This document shows positions 29,345 to 37,255 of a stretch of DNA of 64,000 bases, in pieces (positions within the stretch are counted from its first letter, which is position 1; each line of letters opens with the position of its first letter). Both the position numbers and the translations under genes were made by a program. This stretch comes from Raineya sp. Its GTDB lineage: Bacteria; Bacteroidota; Bacteroidia; Cytophagales; Thermonemataceae. The notes under the pieces are model-generated. The model searched no databases and was not told the origin of the DNA. It saw only the letters and a list, made by a program, of their open reading frames with translations. Location: the NCBI GenBank assembly GCA_025454915.1, contig JALONN010000006.1, positions 62,001-126,000 of the forward strand, read 5' to 3'.

Positions 29345-29804
29345 ATCTCTTAAAGCCTATTACGCTTGACCCGCAATATTCTTTTCCTTCTTTTACTTCG
29401 TAAGCTAAGTAATAAATACCTGTACGTGAGCATTTAATACTAATTGCAGAAAGGTATTTCTTATCTTTTTCTACATAACTGCTGGCTACGGGTTTCTTTT
29501 CAGAATCCAATAGAGTAACATAAAGACCTTTATTATCTTTTTGATTGTTAGCTAATGTAACAATGTAGTTTGTACCATTACTAAACACATAAGAATACAT
29601 AATTTGTTTTTTGCTCCCATTTAAGAAATCAAGTTTATAACTCTTGAGATACTTAAAACCTAGTGGCTTCAAACGATCTGCACACTTATTTGTGAATTCT
29701 GTTACATCGCATTGAGCTTGAGCGAATGATGCAATAGTCATCAAAAATACGCTGAGAATAACAATTTTTTTCATCTTCTTTAATTTTTTTCTGATACAAT
29801 ACAT
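29343..29804 (-). CDS. Family B small secreted protein (cassette member B2)
   Basis: Signal peptide; LKPLGFKYLKSYKLD...YSYVFSNGTNYIVTLAN...CSRTGIYYLAYEVKEGKEYCGSSVIGFKR is paralogous to 30660-31151. Start could be the internal MKKIVILS. Confidence 0.8.
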   Translation of the reverse strand: MYCIRKKLKKMKKIVILSVFLMTIASFAQAQCDVTEFTNKCADRLKPLGFKYLKSYKLDFLNGSKKQIMYSYVFSNGTNYIVTLANNQKDNKGLYVTLLDSEKKPVASSYVEKDKKYLSAISIKCSRTGIYYLAYEVKEGKEYCGSSVIGFKR

Positions 29805-29806
29805 TT

Positions 29807-30628
29807 TTAACTAACAACCTTATTACGAACATCTTTAATAGTCTGATTGAGCTTTGCGAAATCTTCTTTAGTTGTTTTCGCATCTACACTGATATTCTTA
29901 TAAGCATCTTCTATTTTTTTCAAATCTGCATAAAGTTCTTCTATATGCTTAGAAGAGGACTTATTAGGTTCAATCATTTTGATTAATAAGGTTATTACAG
30001 CTTTTTGGTCTGCAATTTTATCTTTTAATTCTTGCTTTTCAGTTTTTTCAGCAACTTGAGCTGCTATATAAATAGACTCAATCCATCCACCTATTACAAC
30101 TAGTGTTACACTTTCAGACCTTTTTTCGTCTTCTAGTCCTTGTTTCATTTTCTCTAAGCCTTCAAGTGTTACAGCAAGGAGCTTATTCAGATCGTTATTT
30201 TCTTGTATAATTTTCTTAATTTCTTCAAAATTAAAATGTTGAGACACTTTTAATCCATCAGTCATTTTTTTAGTTGCATCTAAGTAATTAATCGCATCCT
30301 GAGCTTTATTATGTAAGTTTGCATATCCTAAATCAACACTATAGACCCCCACATTTAGAGCCATTTTATGCTCTGCATTGTATTTTTCGGTATTAGCAGG
30401 TTTATTTAAGATTGTATTATCATATTCAACACCTGTACTCTTGATTAAGTCGACCATTTCAATGGGATTAGGCATTGAATTAAGATCTTCAAAATTTACT
30501 TTAAAGTCTTTTTTTTCAGTCTCTTGCTTAACTTCTGTTTGCTTATTTTCTCCATCAGTTTTACCTTTTGGGTCTGTACATCCAAAAAGCATTGTAGTCA
30601 CTAATGTAGAAATAATAATTTTTTTCAT
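29807..30628 (-). CDS. Family A lipoprotein (cassette member A3)
   Basis: Lipobox LFGC; NVGVYSVDLGYANLHNKAQDAINYLDATKKMTDGLKVSQHFNFEEIK; IADQK; VRNKVVS. Confidence 0.85.
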   Translation of the reverse strand: MKKIIISTLVTTMLFGCTDPKGKTDGENKQTEVKQETEKKDFKVNFEDLNSMPNPIEMVDLIKSTGVEYDNTILNKPANTEKYNAEHKMALNVGVYSVDLGYANLHNKAQDAINYLDATKKMTDGLKVSQHFNFEEIKKIIQENNDLNKLLAVTLEGLEKMKQGLEDEKRSESVTLVVIGGWIESIYIAAQVAEKTEKQELKDKIADQKAVITLLIKMIEPNKSSSKHIEELYADLKKIEDAYKNISVDAKTTKEDFAKLNQTIKDVRNKVVS

Positions 30629-30659
30629 AATAAATAGATATAAAGTTTAAATTTAAGGA

Positions 30660-31151
30660 TTATCTTTTAAAGCCCAATACACTTGCAGCACAATAATCTT
30701 TGGAGCTTTCATGAGAAAATTTCAGCTTATAGATTCCTGTTCGCTGTACTGTCATTTGTACAGAAGGAAAATACTTTTTTATATCAGTATTATAGCTTGA
30801 AGCTATCATTTTCCCATCATTATCATAAAGAGCTACTTTCAATTTAGTTGAAGGATCTGCATTTGTCATTGAAATCAAATATGTTGTCCCTTTACTCAAA
30901 GTATATTCATATTCTAATGGCTTAGATGATTTCCCCTCCAATTTATAACTTTTCAAAAACTTATATCCCATAGGTTTCAAAGCTTCTACACATTTGTTTA
31001 GTTGCACACTTGCATTACATTCTGTAGTAGTGTTAGTGTTTACTTTGGTATTATTGGGAGTAGTTTTATTGTTATTTGTGGGTTTTTGAGCCATTATTCC
31101 ATAACTCATTCCCAAACCAAAAAGCATTAAAAATATCTTATTATGCTTCAT
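30660..31151 (-). CDS. Family B small secreted protein (cassette member B1)
   Basis: Signal peptide; LKPMGYKFLKSYKLEG...YEYTLSKGTTYLISMTN...VQRTGIYKLKFSHESSKDYCAASVLGFKR. Confidence 0.82.
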   Translation of the reverse strand: MKHNKIFLMLFGLGMSYGIMAQKPTNNNKTTPNNTKVNTNTTTECNASVQLNKCVEALKPMGYKFLKSYKLEGKSSKPLEYEYTLSKGTTYLISMTNADPSTKLKVALYDNDGKMIASSYNTDIKKYFPSVQMTVQRTGIYKLKFSHESSKDYCAASVLGFKR

Positions 31152-31183
31152 AAACCCTTTTTATATTTGAATTAGAAACTTTT

Positions 31184-31948
31184 TTAGTTTATAATTTTAT
31201 TTCTGATTACAGAAATTTTGTTTGAAATTTTTTGAAAACTCTTAGTTCGTAAAATTGTAGAATTTTCTAAATCTGATTCTTCTAATGTTTTATGTATATC
31301 TTCGAGTTGCTTTATAAAAAGCTTTATATCAGGTACTTGATCGTAATAATTTAATAATTCTATTAATTGTTCTAGAGTATTTTTTTGAGTAACAAGAAAC
31401 CGTACTAATGATTTTTTTTCTATCTCATCTAGTATGATATATGTTGTTTCTAACCATACTCCAAGAATCAATATAGGTATTAATTCATTTTTATTATTCT
31501 GACTCCATCTGTTATTAACTTCTTGTAAATTTAGTTTAGCTAATATTGAGATAGAATCCACCCCATTTTTATTTTCTAATTTTGCTCTTATTTGTTGATA
31601 TTCAAAGTATTGTCCTACATATATATTATCTGATAGTTCCTTTATTCTTACTAAACAGTTTAATAGTTCTTTGTTTTTTTGATGTATAACAATATACATT
31701 AAAATAGCACAATATCTCCCTATATTTGCAACTTTATAAATTTCACTTTTTTCAAAATCTTTCTTTCCTAAATATACTATTTTTTTATTATACTTTTTTT
31801 TGAAGGCTAAACTCATTTCTGCTGGATTGGGTGCTTTATCAGCAAAAGAATCTAATACTTCTGAGGAAATACTTGGGTAAATTGTACTTTGTGCTACTCC
31901 TTTTGTAAAATATACCAACAGAAGTAGCACTATGATAATATATTTCAA
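31184..31948 (-). CDS. Family A secreted protein, divergent (cassette member A2)
   Basis: Signal peptide without a clear lipobox; YVGQYFEYQQIRAKLE, LNLQEVNNRWSQNN, LIELLNYYDQVP, ISVIRNKIIN align with A1. Confidence 0.8.
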   Translation of the reverse strand: MKYIIIVLLLLVYFTKGVAQSTIYPSISSEVLDSFADKAPNPAEMSLAFKKKYNKKIVYLGKKDFEKSEIYKVANIGRYCAILMYIVIHQKNKELLNCLVRIKELSDNIYVGQYFEYQQIRAKLENKNGVDSISILAKLNLQEVNNRWSQNNKNELIPILILGVWLETTYIILDEIEKKSLVRFLVTQKNTLEQLIELLNYYDQVPDIKLFIKQLEDIHKTLEESDLENSTILRTKSFQKISNKISVIRNKIIN

Positions 31949-31958
31949 TTAGATTTAT

Positions 31959-32861
31959 TTAATTTACAATTTTATTTCTGATTGCAGAAATCTTAGTAGT
32001 AATTTTATCAAGGTTTTCTTGTGTCATTTCAGCTTCTTCTCTATCTCCTTGTTCTACTACCATTGTTTCGCTTTTTGCTTCAGTTTTATCTTCTCCTTTT
32101 ACAAGTGTAATCTTAATTTCACCAAACATTTTTTCTAACTCAACTAACTCATCATGTAGAGCTTTCATTTTAGGTGTTGAATCGTAATAGTTCAATAACT
32201 CTACTAATTGTTTCAATACCACCTTTTGGTCTGCAATAGTAGTTTCTAGATCTTTATTACGTTTCTTCTTAGCCACATTACACGCCAAATACATTACTTC
32301 TACCCAACCTCCTGTAATAATCAACACCGTCATATCACTTCTGTTATTAGATTGTAAACGGTTATTTACTTCCTGAAGGTTTTCTTCTGTTACACGTAAA
32401 AGTTCATCTAATTTATCGCTACTTTTAGCAAGTTCTTTTATTTTTTCAAATTCAAAGTATTGACCAATAGCAAGAGCATCTGCCATATCCTTCACTCCTA
32501 CAAGCAAATTCGTTGCATCTTGTGTTTTTTCATAGATATTTGCATATCCTAAGTCTGTACTATAAATACCTAAGTTTAAAGCTCTGCGATAATCATTATT
32601 ATATTTAGATTCATTGTCTATTGAATTTAACAAACCCTGATCATATTCTACGCCCATTTCTTTGATAAGGGATGAAATAACCATTGGGCTTGGTATTTTA
32701 TCTACAAAACTTTTAATAACTTCAGGAGAAATTGCAGCTTTAGAAGATTGGTTTTTAGATGTACTATCACTTTGTTTTACATCAGATACATCCGCATCTC
32801 CTCCACATGCATATAAAGAAAAACTTAAAATTGCTGTAGCAAGTATTTTTTTCATAACCAA
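31959..32861 (-). CDS. Family A lipoprotein (cassette member A1)
   Basis: Lipobox LYAC; NLGIYSTDLGYANIYEKTQDA, ADALAIGQYFEFEKIKELA, LVELLNYYDSTP, ISAIRNKIVN. Confidence 0.85.
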   Translation of the reverse strand: MVMKKILATAILSFSLYACGGDADVSDVKQSDSTSKNQSSKAAISPEVIKSFVDKIPSPMVISSLIKEMGVEYDQGLLNSIDNESKYNNDYRRALNLGIYSTDLGYANIYEKTQDATNLLVGVKDMADALAIGQYFEFEKIKELAKSSDKLDELLRVTEENLQEVNNRLQSNNRSDMTVLIITGGWVEVMYLACNVAKKKRNKDLETTIADQKVVLKQLVELLNYYDSTPKMKALHDELVELEKMFGEIKITLVKGEDKTEAKSETMVVEQGDREEAEMTQENLDKITTKISAIRNKIVN

Positions 32862-32898
32862 TATATTTTTATAAACGACTTGTGAATTTTTCTTTAGA

Positions 32899-32906
32899 CA
32901 AATGTA
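32899..32906 (-). promoter_or_regulatory. Possible -7 element upstream of cassette gene A1
   Basis: TACATTTG on the reverse strand matches TAnnTTTG, but no matching -33 TTTG seen at the usual spacing. Confidence 0.3.
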
Positions 32907-32926
32907 ATAAAATTATAATATATTTT

Positions 32927-35900
32927 TCATTTTTTTACCTTTGATTTATTATTTTTCTTTGGCAATAAAGAAGTTAAAGAAATATTAAATGCCTTTTTAA
33001 AAGTTTCATAATATAAGGTAAAATATAGTATAATAGACATTACCCACATCACTGTAATATTAAAGTAATACGTTCCAAAACGCATTCCAAATAAATGTTT
33101 ATTGGGAGCCAAAAATTGTGTTCTGTAGTCCAACGCATTGGCAGGCAATAATGGATCTTGGAATATTGGGTCTATTTGTTGTAAAAATCCTCCTCTATAT
33201 TCTAAAACCTTATCACGAATATTAGCATTTCTTACAAGATCAGAGAGACTTTCATTAAAGTATTTATTTTTATAAACATCTAATCTATAACCTTTTACTG
33301 TTTGCTCTTTATATTCTTGATCACTATTTTTCAATTTGTTAGCAAAAGTAAATCTATCTCTATAATAATTACTTACAGAATCTAAATATCCTTTGAGTTT
33401 CTCTCCTATTTCTGGAGTATATCTACCAGGAGTCAAGTCAGCAGCAATATTTGCATACTGATATAACTTAGGTCTATTTGATTTTGAATAAGCAGTTTGT
33501 GCATCAATGAGCCTTTCTCTTCTTACTTCATTTGATAATAACTCTAAATTGCTTTTTACAATTCTTTTTGCAGAATCAGACTGATTGTTGAGTATATTAT
33601 TTGTCTTAGTAAGTGTATTTCGCATAGCATCTACCCAAAAATTTCTGCGATAATCTGCTATACTTTCTTCTTTTTCATACTCAAAATAAGGTTTCTGATA
33701 TAAATTATTTTTGTATTGTTCTACAGCAATGGCTTCAAATCCCCACCGGGATACCATCAAATCTGCTAAAATAGGCACTTGTCCTCTATCACTTACCAAT
33801 TGATTTAGCTTATCAAAATTAAAGATGACACCACTCAGAATCATCTGAGGAATTAGCAATAAAGGTATTGTGATATAAATAGTTACAACTGAATTGAATG
33901 TAGCAGAAATATTTAAACCCAGAATGTTAGCAAAGCATGAGACTGTAAATAACACAAACCAATACATCATGTTCATAGCCTTGATTTCCAGTATCGCATT
34001 TCCTATTATAACAAAGCTAAGTGTTTGAATAGCAGAAAGAGTAAATAGAATGATAAGCTTAGAAAACAAATAACTATGCCTACTCAGATTTAAGAAAGAT
34101 TCTCGTCTTTGAATTTTCCTATCTTTTATAATTTCTTCTGCACTGACTGTAAGTCCCATAAACAATGCAACCAACACACATATCAGAATATATGCAGGCA
34201 TATTATCATTGTAACGATAAGTGTAACCTCTTGTAAGAGGGTCATTCTCAAAACGAATAATAAACGCAAGAAGAAATGCTAAGAGTGGGGCTTCCAACAA
34301 ATTGATTGCCACATATTGTCTGTTTCCTGCTTTAGCCAGAAAATCTCTAACTGTAAAGATAACAGTCTGTTTAATCCAATTTGGTAAGTCTAATGCTTTG
34401 GGTGGCTTTTCTTTTTGTTCTTCAACAGGTCGAACTTTATCACTAAAGTTTTTATTAAAAAGCTCATTCCATTGAATGGGTGTTTTCTTACGTTGATTTG
34501 TGTATTTACCATGCTCATCAATGGTACGAGCCTCAATAATATCAAAAATTTGTTCTGGGTTTACATTACCACAGCTTGGGCATTGTCCTTCATCCGCTTT
34601 AAGTTGGTTATCCTGCTTTTTAAAGTACATTACAGCATCCACAGGATTCCCATAAAATGCCTGATAACCACCTGTATCCAAGATAATTAGTTTATTAAAC
34701 ATCTTGAATATATCAGATGATGGTTGGTGAATCACCACAAATATTAACTTTCCTTTTGCTGAAAGCTCTTTTAGTAAGTCTAATACGTTTTCTGAGTCTT
34801 TGGATGATAAACCTGAAGTAGGCTCATCCAAAAACATCACAGCAGGTTCACGAATAAGTTCTAAGGCAATATTTAATCTTTTTCTTTGCCCACCACTGAT
34901 AGTTTTATTTAAAACATTACCAACCTTCAAATCTTTGATGTGAGCTAAACCCAAATCTTCAAGAGTTTTCATAACTCTTTCGTCCAATACCTGTTCGGAA
35001 AAGCTCTTAAAACAAAGTTTTGTATTGTAATACAGGTTTTGATATACTGATAGTTCTTCTATAAGAAGGTCATCTTGAGCAACATACCCTATTACACCTT
35101 GAGCTTCACCAGTTCCACTATGTATATCTATTCCATTTAGAAGTACTTGTCCTCTAGATGGCTTTTCTAGTCCAGCAAGTACATTCAAAAGTGTTGTTTT
35201 TCCAGCACCACTAGCTCCCATAATACCTATGAGATTACCAGCACCTTCTGCAACTGTTACACCACGTAAGCCTAAGTTTCCATTTTTAAACTTATACTCA
35301 ATATCAACAGCATTGAAGGAAAGTTTTTGTCTTTGTTGCCCCGAAGTGAAATTTGCGATAATATCACTGAAATAAAATGCATTACCAGCTTGAGTTCTGA
35401 TGATACTACCAGATGTAAACTGATAAATTTTATTGGGCTTCATTAAGAAATCGTTGAGCTTAATGTTTTCGTTACCTGTATATTTCACGAAATACATATT
35501 AGCATCTGGAAGTTGAAGAAATATCATTTCTCCATCCAAACGCTCAACTTGAATGTGCTTAATGGTATCTGTACGAGGAATATAAACTGAGCTTACAGTC
35601 AGGATATTTTCTTGACCTACAAGCTCATGTGCAGATTTGAATACAAAGTCACTAGTAGCTTTATAGAGTTTTTTGTCTTTGACAAGATACTCAGCTGAGG
35701 TTTCAACTACTTCTAATCTTCTTTTGGTTATACGATTGTCAGAGGCTAAAAGCTCCAGCATACGTACCAAAATCAATATTTTTTGACTAAGAACGAGCTT
35801 ACTTTCTTTTTCAGGAGCAATTTCTTTACGAAACAGACCTCCTAGTTTTACAGAAAATTTTTGGAATGCTCTTTCTTCGTCTGTAATTTTTTTAGGAGCA

Positions 35901-36139
35901 CCTTCCTCTTCTCCAGGCTGAATTTCTTTTTCATTTTCAGCGACTCTTACACCAAAATCCGCCCAAAGTTTTTCATAATATTCTTTATACTTTGCAATAT
36001 ATCCTGCAATAGCATCTTGAGCGAGTACCTCTTGGAAATACTCTTCCACAAAACTTTGCTCTTTAGATGATGTGCCTCCATCTTGCAAAGTAGTGATGGC
36101 AAAAACTTTGGTTAGAGCATCTAAGACTTCTTCACTCAT
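32927..36139 (-). CDS. Fused ABC transporter: N-terminal TerB-like region, ABCG-type ATPase, C-terminal permease
   Basis: 1070 aa; GIMGASGAGKTTLLNVLAGL Walker A, ISGGQRKRLNIALELIREPAVMFLDEPTSGLSS signature/Walker B, CPSCG motif, then TM helices; N-terminal acidic helical region resembling TerB. Confidence 0.88.
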   Translation of the reverse strand: MSEEVLDALTKVFAITTLQDGGTSSKEQSFVEEYFQEVLAQDAIAGYIAKYKEYYEKLWADFGVRVAENEKEIQPGEEEGAPKKITDEERAFQKFSVKLGGLFRKEIAPEKESKLVLSQKILILVRMLELLASDNRITKRRLEVVETSAEYLVKDKKLYKATSDFVFKSAHELVGQENILTVSSVYIPRTDTIKHIQVERLDGEMIFLQLPDANMYFVKYTGNENIKLNDFLMKPNKIYQFTSGSIIRTQAGNAFYFSDIIANFTSGQQRQKLSFNAVDIEYKFKNGNLGLRGVTVAEGAGNLIGIMGASGAGKTTLLNVLAGLEKPSRGQVLLNGIDIHSGTGEAQGVIGYVAQDDLLIEELSVYQNLYYNTKLCFKSFSEQVLDERVMKTLEDLGLAHIKDLKVGNVLNKTISGGQRKRLNIALELIREPAVMFLDEPTSGLSSKDSENVLDLLKELSAKGKLIFVVIHQPSSDIFKMFNKLIILDTGGYQAFYGNPVDAVMYFKKQDNQLKADEGQCPSCGNVNPEQIFDIIEARTIDEHGKYTNQRKKTPIQWNELFNKNFSDKVRPVEEQKEKPPKALDLPNWIKQTVIFTVRDFLAKAGNRQYVAINLLEAPLLAFLLAFIIRFENDPLTRGYTYRYNDNMPAYILICVLVALFMGLTVSAEEIIKDRKIQRRESFLNLSRHSYLFSKLIILFTLSAIQTLSFVIIGNAILEIKAMNMMYWFVLFTVSCFANILGLNISATFNSVVTIYITIPLLLIPQMILSGVIFNFDKLNQLVSDRGQVPILADLMVSRWGFEAIAVEQYKNNLYQKPYFEYEKEESIADYRRNFWVDAMRNTLTKTNNILNNQSDSAKRIVKSNLELLSNEVRRERLIDAQTAYSKSNRPKLYQYANIAADLTPGRYTPEIGEKLKGYLDSVSNYYRDRFTFANKLKNSDQEYKEQTVKGYRLDVYKNKYFNESLSDLVRNANIRDKVLEYRGGFLQQIDPIFQDPLLPANALDYRTQFLAPNKHLFGMRFGTYYFNITVMWVMSIILYFTLYYETFKKAFNISLTSLLPKKNNKSKVKK

Positions 36140-36198
36140 AGCTTAGCAGACTAAATAAATTTAAGTGTATAAAGTGTTAATATTTGAATTATAATCAA

Positions 36199-36564
36199 TT
36201 AATATGTTTTAAAATCGAAAGGAACGCCATCTACGATATCAGAAAATTCTTTCCCTGCCTCTTCCATATCTTCATCATCTTCGTGATAATACCATAAAAC
36301 TTTGGCATTACTGACTCCTTCTAATTTAGAAAGAATATCTAAAATAAGTTTAGAAGAAGCTGTATTGAAGTATTCGAGTTTGAAAGTGAAAGAAGTTTCA
36401 GGATTAGGAGCAGCAGCATATTTATCCAACCAATTGAGTACTGGAGAATAAAATGTTGATACATCTTCGGGAAGTGAACGTCCTGATATTTCAAAAATGC
36501 CATTATCTTTATCTAAAACAACTTTGGGTGTATCCTCTTGCCCTTCTAAATTAATAATTTCCAT
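36199..36564 (-). CDS. SiaC-family (DUF1987) regulatory phosphoprotein
   Basis: 121 aa; FEISGRSLPEDVSTFYSPVLNWLDKY and FKLEYFNTASSKLILDILSKLE typical of DUF1987. Confidence 0.88.
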   Translation of the reverse strand: MEIINLEGQEDTPKVVLDKDNGIFEISGRSLPEDVSTFYSPVLNWLDKYAAAPNPETSFTFKLEYFNTASSKLILDILSKLEGVSNAKVLWYYHEDDEDMEEAGKEFSDIVDGVPFDFKTY

Positions 36565-36601
36565 AACATCTATAAATTTTTACTATGACTTTAACCGTTT
36601 T

Positions 36602-37153
36602 TTAGTTATCTCTTGGGACTGTAACCCTTAAAGCAAAAAATGAAAATTCATCGTTGATTGGCTCAAAGCTAAAACCCAGTTTTTCACCTGATTTTCTTGC
36701 CATATCTACAAAACCTAATCCAGCACCACCTTTATCTGAAATCTCAGTATTTTTGATAATTTCTTTATAAAGGTCTTTGAGTCCGTCTTTATCTAAAGCA
36801 TTAATTTGCTCTATTTTAGACTGGATTTTAGCAACAGTATTATTACGTACGGGATTTCCAGAGGTAACGATATACTCATTGATTTGCTTGCCCAACATGA
36901 AAATAGCATTATTTTTCAATCCATCATCATCTTTCTCGTTGAGATCTTCTGCATGTTTTACTATATTTTGGAGACATTCTACCATTACGTTAAAAACTTT
37001 CCTTTTCACGTTGGCAGATTCCCCAATAGCGTCCATATTTCGCTCTGCCATTGCCAAAACCGATTTAGTGATTTCCTGAGTAAATTCACCTTCATAAACA
37101 ATAATCAGGTTATTGGCAATCATTGTTTTGTGCAGATCATAAACATATTTCAT
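36602..37153 (-). CDS. SiaB-family protein kinase (DUF6272-like, GHKL-type)
   Basis: 183 aa; VMVECLQNIVKHAED N-box-like and DKGGAGLGFVDMARKSGEKLGFSF. Confidence 0.85.
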   Translation of the reverse strand: MKYVYDLHKTMIANNLIIVYEGEFTQEITKSVLAMAERNMDAIGESANVKRKVFNVMVECLQNIVKHAEDLNEKDDDGLKNNAIFMLGKQINEYIVTSGNPVRNNTVAKIQSKIEQINALDKDGLKDLYKEIIKNTEISDKGGAGLGFVDMARKSGEKLGFSFEPINDEFSFFALRVTVPRDN

Positions 37154-37255
37154 ATATTCTTGACTTTTTAGGAATGACGACTCAAATTTAATATTTTTTT
37201 TTTGCTGTAAGATACTTATTTTTCACAAAACAAAAAATTTTGCTTAAAATATTGC

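Noticed and set aside
36777-37171. ORFs antisense to the SiaB-like gene (100 and 121 aa)
   Set aside because: Mutually overlapping shadow ORFs; no supporting evidence of expression.
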